Shown: one piece after another, positions 24,059 through 31,581 of the stretch | Layout: the number at the start of each line of letters is the position of its first letter | Position numbering within the stretch: the stretch's first letter is position 1 | Assembly: GCF_001563225.1 (NCBI RefSeq) | Contig: NZ_CP014206.1 | Span: 2,790,001-2,854,000 of the forward strand | Source of the DNA: Pseudodesulfovibrio indicus | Lineage (GTDB): Bacteria > Desulfobacterota > Desulfovibrionia > Desulfovibrionales > Desulfovibrionaceae | Direction of reading: 5' to 3' | DNA length: 64,000 nucleotides | The notes under the pieces: model-generated | Database searches by the model: none | What the model was told of the DNA's origin: nothing | The model's input: the letters and a program-made list of their open reading frames with translations, nothing else | Translations under genes and position numbers: made by a program

Positions 24059-26203
24059 ATGATCGACTTCGACAACGAATTGAACGAGGCCCAGCGGGAA
24101 GCCGTGACCACCACCGAAGGACCTGTGCTGGTCATCGCCGGGGCGGGATCGGGCAAGACCCGGACCATCGTCTACCGGCTGGCCCACCTGGTGAACCAGG
24201 GCGTGGACCCGGCCCAGATCCTGCTGCTGACCTTTACCCGCAAGGCGTCCCAAGAGATGCTCGCCCGCGCCGAATCGATCCTGGGCCGCTCCCTGCACAC
24301 GGCCTCGGGCGGCACCTTCCACTCGTTCTCCTACGCCACCCTGCGCATGAACAGTGCCGACATCGGCTTCGACAACGGATTCACGCTCATGGACCGCGCG
24401 GACAGCGAGAACATCTGCAAGGACGTGCGCGACGAGATGGGGCTGGGCAAGGGCGACCGCTCCTATCCCAAGAAGGCCACCCTGCTGGACATGATCACCA
24501 AGTCCCGCAACAAGGAACTGCCCATCGACGCCATCATGGAGCGCGAGGCGTACCACCTGTCCCCCTACCTGGAGGACATGCTCAAGATTTCGGACGGCTA
24601 CGCGCAGTTCAAGCGCGAGCACGCCCTGGTGGACTACGACGACCTGCTCTTCCTGCTCGACAAGTTGCTTGCCACCAACGAACCGCTGCGCAACCAGCTC
24701 CAGGCCCGGTACCGATACATCATGGTGGACGAGTACCAGGACACCAACCTGGTACAGGCGCGCATCGTCAAGCACCTGGCGGGCACGCGGGGCAACGTCA
24801 TGGCCGTGGGCGACGACGCCCAGTCCATCTACGCCTTTCGCGGGGCTAACGTGGCCAACATCCTGGAGTTCCCCAAGATTTTCGAGGGCACCAAGATCGT
24901 CCGGCTGGAGAAGAACTACCGCTCGGTGCAGCCCATCCTGGATCTGACCAACGAGATTCTCAAGGGCGCGACCACCAAGTTCGACAAGCACCTCTACTCG
25001 GACCTGAAGAGCGACACGCTGCCGCAGGTGGTCCATCCCCTGAGCGACCAGACCCAGGCGCGGCTGGTGGTGGACCAGATACTGGAGCTGGGCCGCCGGT
25101 ACATGCTCCACGACGTGGCCGTGCTCTTCCGCGCGGGCTACCAGTCCTTCCCGCTGGAAGTGGCCCTCACGCGCATCGGCATCGACTACCAGAAGTTCGG
25201 CGGCATCCGCTTTCACGAGGCCGCCCACGTCAAGGACGTGCTCTCCTACATCCGGCTGGTGCTCAACCCCCACGACCTGCTGGCCTGGCAGCGGGCCATG
25301 GAGCACATCAAGGGGGTCGGCCCCAAGACCGTGGCCAAGATATACCGGGCCATGCACTCCGGGCTGGAGAACGACAAGAAGTACATGGCCAAGATGCTCA
25401 AGAAGCATGAACCGCTTCAGGAGCTGCTGGCCGAGCTGAACCGGCTGCGCAGCACGGTGCAGAAGCCGTCCGCCGTGCTGGAGGCGGTGCTCGCCTTCTA
25501 TCAGCCCATCCTGATCGAGAAATATCCCGACGATTATCCCAAGCGCCAGGCCGGGCTGGAACAGCTCAGCCAGATCGCCGTGGGCTACACCGAGATGGAG
25601 CAGTTCATCGGCGACCTCTCCCTGGACGGCGACCCCGAAGATGAGAAGCGCAAGGAGAACGCCGTGGTCCTGTCCACCGTCCATTCGGCCAAGGGGCTGG
25701 AGTGGTCGGCGGTGATCATCATCGATCTGGTGGAGGACCGCTTCCCCTCGCGCAAGGCCATGCAGCGCGCCGAGGACCTGGAGGAGGAGCGCCGCCTGAT
25801 GTACGTGGCCTGCACCCGGGCCAAGCGCGAGCTGAAGCTGTTCGTTCCCGGTTCGGTCTACAACCGCGCGTCCGGCATGTCCGACCCCACCCTGCCCAGC
25901 CCCTTTGTCCTGGAGCTGCCGGACTCGGTCTTCGAGCGCCTGAACGAGTCCTACGGCGGCGGGCTGGAGCAGCGGCGCAGGGCGTACGAGCCGCCCGCAC
26001 CGGTCCTCGCCCGCAACGAGGACGAGGGGCCGTCGCCGGAACCGGCCGCGCCCAAGGCCGACCCGTCCAAGCTCGGCTTCTGCAAACACAAGATTTTCGG
26101 CAGGGGCAAGATCATTGCCCAATTGGAATCGAACAAATTCAGGGTCAATTTCCCGGGATTCGGCCTCAAGGTCATCATCGGGGACTACCTGGAACTCCTC
26201 TGA
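24059..26203 (+). CDS. UvrD/Rep-family (PcrA-like) 3'-5' DNA helicase
   Basis: 714 residues of superfamily 1A helicase. Motif I is GAGSGKT (28-34), Ia TFTRKAS, II VDEYQD, III GDDAQSIYAFRGA, IV LEKNYRS, V TVHSAKGLEW and VI YVACTRAKREL. The C-terminal FGRGKIIAQLESNKFRVNFPGFGLKVIIGDYLELL is the PcrA/UvrD tail that binds RNA polymerase in relatives. Likely roles are nucleotide-excision repair and transcription-replication conflict. Its ATG overlaps the upstream stop by one base; thiL follows 18 bases later. Confidence 0.94.
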   Translation: MIDFDNELNEAQREAVTTTEGPVLVIAGAGSGKTRTIVYRLAHLVNQGVDPAQILLLTFTRKASQEMLARAESILGRSLHTASGGTFHSFSYATLRMNSADIGFDNGFTLMDRADSENICKDVRDEMGLGKGDRSYPKKATLLDMITKSRNKELPIDAIMEREAYHLSPYLEDMLKISDGYAQFKREHALVDYDDLLFLLDKLLATNEPLRNQLQARYRYIMVDEYQDTNLVQARIVKHLAGTRGNVMAVGDDAQSIYAFRGANVANILEFPKIFEGTKIVRLEKNYRSVQPILDLTNEILKGATTKFDKHLYSDLKSDTLPQVVHPLSDQTQARLVVDQILELGRRYMLHDVAVLFRAGYQSFPLEVALTRIGIDYQKFGGIRFHEAAHVKDVLSYIRLVLNPHDLLAWQRAMEHIKGVGPKTVAKIYRAMHSGLENDKKYMAKMLKKHEPLQELLAELNRLRSTVQKPSAVLEAVLAFYQPILIEKYPDDYPKRQAGLEQLSQIAVGYTEMEQFIGDLSLDGDPEDEKRKENAVVLSTVHSAKGLEWSAVIIIDLVEDRFPSRKAMQRAEDLEEERRLMYVACTRAKRELKLFVPGSVYNRASGMSDPTLPSPFVLELPDSVFERLNESYGGGLEQRRRAYEPPAPVLARNEDEGPSPEPAAPKADPSKLGFCKHKIFGRGKIIAQLESNKFRVNFPGFGLKVIIGDYLELL

Positions 26204-26221
26204 TACGCTAAAGGTCAAGAC

Positions 26222-27169
26222 ATGAAGAGCGAAGAACAATTCCTTGAACTCATCGACGCCCACTTCCCGCGCGAGCACGACTTCCTCGCCCTGGGCAGGG
26301 GCGACGACTGCGCCGTGCTCCGTGGCGGCTCCGACTACTGCGTCTCCTCGGACCTGTTCCTCGAAGGGGTCCACTTCCGGCGCGAATACTTCTCCGCCGC
26401 CGACATCGGCTACAAGGCGCTGGCCGTGAACATAAGCGACATCGCGGCCATGGGGGCCAAGCCCGTGGCCTTCACCCTGGACCTGATGGCCCCGCCCGAT
26501 CTGCCGGACGAGTTCTGGGACGCCTTCTTCAAGTCCATGTCCATGCTCGCCCGGCAGAACGAGATGGTCCTGGCCGGCGGCGACCTGAGCCGCTCTGACC
26601 GGCTGGGCATGTCCATCACGGTCTTCGGCGCGCCCGGCTCCACCGGGTTCCTGCGACGCCGCAACTGCGCCTTCGGCGACATCCTGTTCGCCGTGGGCGA
26701 CCTCGGCCTGGCCCGGGCCGGGCTCATGGCCCTGGAAAAGGACGGCCCGGCGGCGCGCGAGACACTGCCCGCGGCGGTGCTGGCCCACCTGCGGCCCAAG
26801 CCCAAGGTGATGATCGGCACCCTGCTCAACGCCGCCGGGGTCAAGGGGTTGATGGACGTGTCCGACGGACTGGCCCGCGACCTGCCGCGCTTCCTCGGCC
26901 CGGACCTGGGCGCCGACCTGGTCCTCGCCCCGGGCAAGCTCAACGCCAACGTCATTTCCTATGCCGAGTCCATAGGCGAAGACCCTGCGGCCTTTGCCGT
27001 GACCGGCGGCGAGGACTACGCCCTGCTCGGCGCGGTCTCGCCCTTCGAGGCGGGCAAGGCGCAGTCCGTGCCCGGCTACATCCAGCTCGGCACGGTCACC
27101 AAAACACCCGGCATCACCCTGAACGGCAGCCCCTTCAAGGTTGCCGGATTCGACCACTTCGACACCTAA
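26222..27169 (+). CDS. thiL: Thiamine-monophosphate kinase
   Basis: 315 residues. It phosphorylates TMP to thiamine diphosphate, the cofactor that acetolactate synthase and pyruvate oxidoreductases in this organism need. PurM-type motifs are present: FLALGRGDDCAVLRG (Mg-ATP), YKALAVNISDIAAMGAKP, GGDLSRSDRLGMSITVFG, MDVSDGLARDLPR and FAVTGGEDYALL. The length is typical. It follows the helicase and precedes trmO by 11 bases. Confidence 0.95.
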   Translation: MKSEEQFLELIDAHFPREHDFLALGRGDDCAVLRGGSDYCVSSDLFLEGVHFRREYFSAADIGYKALAVNISDIAAMGAKPVAFTLDLMAPPDLPDEFWDAFFKSMSMLARQNEMVLAGGDLSRSDRLGMSITVFGAPGSTGFLRRRNCAFGDILFAVGDLGLARAGLMALEKDGPAARETLPAAVLAHLRPKPKVMIGTLLNAAGVKGLMDVSDGLARDLPRFLGPDLGADLVLAPGKLNANVISYAESIGEDPAAFAVTGGEDYALLGAVSPFEAGKAQSVPGYIQLGTVTKTPGITLNGSPFKVAGFDHFDT

Positions 27170-27180
27170 ATGGAGGCGAT

Positions 27181-27585
27181 ATGGACAAGGAACTGGTTGT
27201 CATCGGCACGGTCCGCTCCAGCATCAAGGAAGTGAAATCGGCCCCCAAGATGGAGGACGAGGACGGCGCGGTGCGCGCCCGCATCGAGATGGACCCCGCC
27301 TATGCCGAAGGGCTGGACGGGCTTGAACCCGGCGCCCGGCTTGAACTCTTCACCTGGTTCCACCAGTCCGACCGCTCGGTGCTCAAGGTCCACCCCCGCG
27401 GCATCAAGGAGCGCCCCCTGCGCGGCGTGTTCGCCACCCGCTCCCCGGCCCGGCCCAATCCCATCGGCCTGCACCGCGTGACCCTGGTGGCCATCGAGGA
27501 GCCGCTGACCCTGGTGGTGGAACCGCTGGAGGCCATTGACGGCACCCCGATCATCGACATCAAGCCCAAGCCCAAGGGCAGGTAG
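27181..27585 (+). CDS. trmO: tRNA (t6A37) N6-methyltransferase TrmO
   Basis: 134 residues, the short VirR/TsaA (UPF0066) beta-barrel form. Family motifs: VVIGTVRSSIKEVKSAPKM at the start, LELFTWFHQSDRSVLKVHPRG in the middle, and the SAM site GVFATRSPARPNPIGLHRVTL followed by DGTPIIDIKPKPKG. In E. coli the enzyme methylates t6A37 of some tRNAs. Members lacking the C-terminal domain, as here, are common in anaerobes and have less certain substrates. Confidence 0.88.
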   Translation: MDKELVVIGTVRSSIKEVKSAPKMEDEDGAVRARIEMDPAYAEGLDGLEPGARLELFTWFHQSDRSVLKVHPRGIKERPLRGVFATRSPARPNPIGLHRVTLVAIEEPLTLVVEPLEAIDGTPIIDIKPKPKGR

Positions 27586-27588
27586 TCC

Positions 27589-28455
27589 GTGGACCGCTTC
27601 GAGGCCGTGGAGACCACCGGCGAAAACCAGGTGGGCGGCTGGCTCCAGACCACCGACGGGGTTCGGCTGTGGCTCGACGTCCGGGGCACGGGACGCCCCG
27701 TGATCCTGATCCACGGCTGGACCATGAGCGGGCTGTTCTGGCGGCGGCAGGCCGAGCTGGCCGACCGGTTCCAGGTCGTCACCCCGGACCTGCGCGGCCA
27801 CGGCCGGTCGCAGTCCACCCCGCGCGGCCACACCGTGCCCCGCTACGCCATGGACGTACGCGAGGTCATCACCGGCCTGGGGCTGCGTGAAGCGGCCCTG
27901 ATCGGCTGGTCCATGGGCGGCTCCGTGGTCCTGGAATACTGGAAACAGTTCGGCGGGGACCGGCTGGCGGCCCTCGGGCTGGTGGAGACCGGCCCGTACC
28001 CCATGTCTTCCGCGTCCTGGAACACCCACAAATGCCGAGGCGGCGACGAGGAGGCCCTGCACCGGGATCTCGAGGCCATGCGCGGCGACCGCAAGGGATT
28101 CGCCCGCCGCTTCGTGGACGCCATGTTCCTGTCCGGCGAGGCCCCGGACCACGCCCTGCGCTGGATGGCCGCCGAACAGCTCAAGGCCCCCACGGACACG
28201 GCAACGGCCATCTACGAAGACTACGTCCGGCGCGACTACACCCCGGTGCTGCCCACGGTGTCCGTACCGGCCCTGGCCGTCTACGGACGGTCCCGGCACA
28301 TGTGCTTCGGCCCGTCAACCGGCCGCTACGTGGCCGCCACCCTGCCCGATTCCTCCTTCGCCATCCTGGACAAAAGCGGGCATTTGCCGTTTTATGAACA
28401 ACCCGAAGTGTTCAATGAGACAGTGACCCGTTTTCTGAACCGGCTCGACGCTTGA
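27589..28455 (+). CDS. Alpha/beta-hydrolase fold protein
   Basis: 288 residues. The nucleophile elbow is LIGWSMGGSV (serine in GWSMG), the oxyanion region is PVILIHGWTMSG, and the catalytic histidine is in DKSGHLPFYEQP. The cap domain is around residues 140-200. It starts with GTG 3 bases after trmO. Such proteins hydrolyse esters, lactones or C-C bonds; nothing in the neighbourhood indicates which. About 20 residues of N-terminal extension (MDRFEAVETTGENQVGG) are unusual. Confidence 0.85.
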   Translation: MDRFEAVETTGENQVGGWLQTTDGVRLWLDVRGTGRPVILIHGWTMSGLFWRRQAELADRFQVVTPDLRGHGRSQSTPRGHTVPRYAMDVREVITGLGLREAALIGWSMGGSVVLEYWKQFGGDRLAALGLVETGPYPMSSASWNTHKCRGGDEEALHRDLEAMRGDRKGFARRFVDAMFLSGEAPDHALRWMAAEQLKAPTDTATAIYEDYVRRDYTPVLPTVSVPALAVYGRSRHMCFGPSTGRYVAATLPDSSFAILDKSGHLPFYEQPEVFNETVTRFLNRLDA

Positions 28456-28465
28456 GGAGGATGCC

Positions 28466-29032
28466 ATGAAATTTCAGTCCGCAGTCGCCGCCCTGCTCCT
28501 GACCCTGCTCTGCCTGACCCCGGCCATGGGTGCCGAGAAGGCGGGCGTGACCCTGCCCGACGCGGTGGATGTCGGAGGGGCCAGGCTGGTCCTGAACGGC
28601 ATCGCCCTGCGCGAGAAGTTCGTCTTCGACGTCTATGTGGCCGGTCTGTATCTGGTGGAAAAATCCAACGATCCAGAAGCTATCCTGAAAAAGGACGCAC
28701 CCCGGATGCTGGTCATGCACTTTGTCCGCGACGTGGACGCCAAGGCGATCAACGAGGCGTGGATGGAGGGGCTTGAGGCCAACGTCAAGGACGTCACCCC
28801 GGAGCTGAGGGAGAAGTTCGGCCAGCTCGCCGCCATGATGACGGACGTCAAGGACGGCCAGGCCATGGGATTCACCTACGACCCGGCCTCGGGAACGGAC
28901 GTCATGGTCGCGGGCCAGCCCCGGGGAGGCATTCCCGGCAAGGACTTCGCGGACGCCATCCTGGCCACCTGGATCGGCCCCAAGCCCGGACCGGGCAAGG
29001 GCTTCAAACAACAGATCCTGGGCAACAAGTAG
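28466..29032 (+). CDS. Exported chalcone-isomerase-like protein
   Basis: 188 residues with a cleavable signal peptide (MKFQSAVAALLLTLLCLTPAMGAE). The mature part matches the chalcone-isomerase-like fold: LVLNGIALREKFVFDVYVAGLYLVEKSNDPEAIL, ML-MHFVRDVDAKAINEAW, then a C-terminal GGIPGKDFADAILATWIG. Bacterial members bind fatty-acid-like ligands or are periplasmic proteins of unknown role; isomerase activity is not implied. GAGGAGG precedes the ATG. Its stop faces the fdhD stop 12 bases away. Confidence 0.82.
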   Translation: MKFQSAVAALLLTLLCLTPAMGAEKAGVTLPDAVDVGGARLVLNGIALREKFVFDVYVAGLYLVEKSNDPEAILKKDAPRMLVMHFVRDVDAKAINEAWMEGLEANVKDVTPELREKFGQLAAMMTDVKDGQAMGFTYDPASGTDVMVAGQPRGGIPGKDFADAILATWIGPKPGPGKGFKQQILGNK

Positions 29033-29044
29033 CCCGCCGCCCCC

Positions 29045-29830
29045 CTACCTGAAGCGCCAGCCGTTGGCGTAGATGTTGAAGGTCTTTTCCCTGATGCGAC
29101 CCACCAGGCTCAGGTTGTTGCGCTCGGCATAGGTGATGGCCGAGCTGGTGGCCGCCGAGAATCCGCACAGAATGGGGATGTTGGCCGTGGTCGCCTTCAT
29201 GGCCAGCTCCAGAGCCAGCCGCGACGAGAGCATGGCGATGGCCACCCGATCGAGAGTCCCCTCCAGCAGCGCCCGGCCCACGGCCTTGTCAAAGGCGTTG
29301 TGCCGCCCCACGTCCTCGCCGTAGGAGACCAGCTCGCCCGCGTCCGAGAACAGGGCCGCCGCGTGGGTGGAGCCGGTGTTCTTGAACAGGGACTGCCTGC
29401 GCTCGAATATCTCCTTGAACTCGAAGAGCCGCTCCGGGGCTATGTGGATGGGTCTGGGCGAGGGAAAGATGCGCCGCACCCCCCGGGGGATATCCAGGCC
29501 CACGTCCGCGCGCGCCTGGCCCTGATAGGAGAAGGCGATGCTCCGGATGTCCTCCGGGCACATGATCCTGGCCCCGGCGAACAGGAAGCCCGCCACCAGG
29601 TTCAGGTCGTCGCCCGGGGTCCTGGCCAGCACGGCCTCCTGCTGGCCGTTGACGCTCAGCCTAAGGTCCGCCTCCTCTGCTATCTGGTCGTCCTTGAAGG
29701 ACAATTTCCCGTCCGAGTAGCGCTGGATGGTCACCGGGCTGACCACCTGCATGGGGCTGGCCGCGGCCCGGCGCTCACCCTTGCCCCGCCCGTCCGGGCC
29801 GCCCAAGGCCCTCAGATGCGTCGCCCCCAT
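29045..29830 (-). CDS. fdhD: Formate dehydrogenase accessory sulfurtransferase FdhD
   Basis: 261 residues. FdhD moves sulfur onto the Mo/W-bisPGD cofactor so that formate dehydrogenase becomes active. Motifs: RTPGDDLNLVAGFLFAGARI, SLFKNTGSTHAAALFSD (family F-TGG-HAA), GEDVGRHNAFDKAVGRAL and a C-terminal LCGFSAATSSAI. The CxxC seen in E. coli FdhD is not obvious, a recurrent variation in the family. It begins 9 bases after fdhE and is the last gene of fdhA-B-E-D. The first ~25 residues are not conserved, so Met27 is an alternative start. Confidence 0.92.
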   Translation of the reverse strand: MGATHLRALGGPDGRGKGERRAAASPMQVVSPVTIQRYSDGKLSFKDDQIAEEADLRLSVNGQQEAVLARTPGDDLNLVAGFLFAGARIMCPEDIRSIAFSYQGQARADVGLDIPRGVRRIFPSPRPIHIAPERLFEFKEIFERRQSLFKNTGSTHAAALFSDAGELVSYGEDVGRHNAFDKAVGRALLEGTLDRVAIAMLSSRLALELAMKATTANIPILCGFSAATSSAITYAERNNLSLVGRIREKTFNIYANGWRFR

Positions 29831-29839
29831 TCCGTCCCC

Positions 29840-30754
29840 CTAGTCCAGCGTGTTCCAGAGGGTCGGCGAGATGGGTTCCAACCCGTTCTCGCGGGCGAAG
29901 ATGTCGAGATGGATCAGCCCGATCTGGATGGTGTCCAGGTCCGGCAGCGGCTCGCATTCGCGCATGTCCACGTTCAGGCAGTACTTGCCGCACTTGTGGC
30001 ACGCCTCGATGCGCTCGAACTTGGCGTTGTCCGTGTAGAACACCTCGCGCGACTCGTTCTCGTCGTTGCCGCAGGCCGGGCAGGTGTTGCGCATGAACCG
30101 CCAGTCGTGACCGCACAGGGAGCAGTGCAGGAATTTCTTCCCGCCGCCGCCGACCAGCTGATCGAGGTCGGTCACTTCCCTGGGGGAAAGATGGGAGATG
30201 GAGGGGGTGGCCCCGCACACGGGACAGTATCCCCGGCTCCAGGAAATTTTGGAGAGGGGCTCGCCCAGGTTGTCGACCATAGCACAAAGGACAGGCGAGA
30301 AAACGGTCTCTGAAATATACAGCAACGTGGTGAACGGTTCGATGCCGAGCTGTACGGAGGTGTTCTCAAAGTGTTTCCAATTGCCTTCGATCCGAGCCTG
30401 GGCAAGCCCCGCGATATTGCCGGAGTCGTCCAGGAATCCGCCGAGTTTCTCCCGCACCTCCTGGGACAGTCCCAGCAGTTCGCACAACAGGGGCAACAGC
30501 GCCCGGGCCGACTCCTTCATGGGATCGGCAAGGAGGGAAAGATTCTCGTCCACCAGGATCGGCACGCCCGCATTGAGCCGCGCCGCATCGATCTTTGGCG
30601 TCACCACCCCCTTGGCGGCCATCTCTTCCCGGAGCCGTCCCTTTTCGACAAAGAGCGGGCCGAACTTCTCGGCCAGCTCGGCATAGGCCGGAACGCGATT
30701 CTTGATGGTTTCTAGAGTGGAAAGCACAGTATTCTGGCAGGAAACCGATTTCAT
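29840..30754 (-). CDS. fdhE: Formate dehydrogenase accessory protein FdhE
   Basis: 304 residues with four CxxC pairs in the C-terminal half (CPVCG, CSLCG, CPACG, CHKCG) forming rubredoxin-like metal sites. FdhE binds the catalytic subunit before Tat export and is needed for active formate dehydrogenase. The N-terminal half is helical. It is separated from fdhB by a hairpin-containing 77-base gap and is followed closely by fdhD. Confidence 0.93.
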   Translation of the reverse strand: MKSVSCQNTVLSTLETIKNRVPAYAELAEKFGPLFVEKGRLREEMAAKGVVTPKIDAARLNAGVPILVDENLSLLADPMKESARALLPLLCELLGLSQEVREKLGGFLDDSGNIAGLAQARIEGNWKHFENTSVQLGIEPFTTLLYISETVFSPVLCAMVDNLGEPLSKISWSRGYCPVCGATPSISHLSPREVTDLDQLVGGGGKKFLHCSLCGHDWRFMRNTCPACGNDENESREVFYTDNAKFERIEACHKCGKYCLNVDMRECEPLPDLDTIQIGLIHLDIFARENGLEPISPTLWNTLD

Positions 30755-30779
30755 GGAAAACTCCGTGTTCCCCGCATCG

Positions 30780-30809
30780 GGCCGGAGCGTCGTTTGGGAC
30801 GCTCCGGCC
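30780..30809 (-). repeat. Perfect 12-bp hairpin between fdhB and fdhE
   Basis: GGCCGGAGCGTC (30780-30791) and GACGCTCCGGCC (30798-30809) form a perfect stem with a six-base loop. There is no T-run. In an fdhA-B-E-D message it would protect the fdhAB part or partly stop transcription, giving less FdhE/FdhD than enzyme. Confidence 0.75.
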
Positions 30810-30831
30810 TCCTGCGGAGAGGATTATCAGG

Positions 30832-31569
30832 TTACGCCTTCATGGCCTTGAAGGGTCTTGCCAGGGTGGCGAGGAACTGCTTCTTGGACATGGGGCCGCC
30901 GATCTTGGCTTCGGCGACCGCGAACTCGTGATAGTTCGCGGGGTCGTCGGTGAGCAGGTAGATGACGTTGACGTCCTCGGGATCGGCCAGCATCGCTTTG
31001 GGCCACTGTTTCTTGAGTTTGGCCAGACGCTGCTCGGCGAGCTTGAGCATGTCCTCGCGTTCGCCGAAGTTCATGGTCCCGGTGGGACACACCTTGACGC
31101 AGGCGGGCAGCATGCCGGCATGGATGCGTTCGTTGCACATGGTGCACTTGGACATCAAACCGGACTGTTCGTTGCGCCTGGGGATGTTGTACGGGCACGC
31201 GTCGCGCACCTGTTCCGCTTCTTCGGCGGAGAACTTCGCGGTCTTGTCGGTGAAGACGACCGCGCCGGTCTTCTCATCCTGGACAATGGCCTCTTCGAGG
31301 TACACGTCGCCCACCTCCTTGCACGGAGGGACGTCGCAGTGGCGGCACTGGTCCGGGAAGAAGTTCCAGCGGACCACGCCGTCTTCGAGGTGTTCGCTGA
31401 AGCGAACGAGCTTGTAGTTGTTGGGGTTCAAATCCTGCGGATTCTGGTGACTGCCCCATTTGTATTGGGTCGTCTGGTTGGCGGGCAGTTCATGCCACTC
31501 CTTGCAGGCGATCTGACAGCCGCGGCACGCGGTGCAGCGGGAAGTGTCTATCAAGAATGACTTAGGCAT
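30832..31569 (-). CDS. fdhB: Formate dehydrogenase, iron-sulfur (beta) subunit
   Basis: 245 residues with 12 cysteines positioned for three [4Fe-4S] clusters: CTACRGCQIAC, then CRHC-PPC...ACPYN, then CTMCNERIHAG-PAC-VCPTG. This three-cluster, soluble form is the Desulfovibrio FdhB type. It has no signal of its own and no membrane anchor, so it is expected to cross to the periplasm bound to the Tat-exported FdhA. Electrons would pass to periplasmic cytochrome c3. It lies 12 bases after fdhA. Confidence 0.95.
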   Translation of the reverse strand: MPKSFLIDTSRCTACRGCQIACKEWHELPANQTTQYKWGSHQNPQDLNPNNYKLVRFSEHLEDGVVRWNFFPDQCRHCDVPPCKEVGDVYLEEAIVQDEKTGAVVFTDKTAKFSAEEAEQVRDACPYNIPRRNEQSGLMSKCTMCNERIHAGMLPACVKVCPTGTMNFGEREDMLKLAEQRLAKLKKQWPKAMLADPEDVNVIYLLTDDPANYHEFAVAEAKIGGPMSKKQFLATLARPFKAMKA

Positions 31570-31581
31570 CTCGCATCCTCC

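Noticed and set aside
22919-27157. An open minus-strand frame of 1412 codons
   Set aside because: It runs antisense to five well-recognised genes, shows only Val/Gly/His/Gln/Leu-rich sequence and no domain. It is a by-product of high GC at third codon positions.
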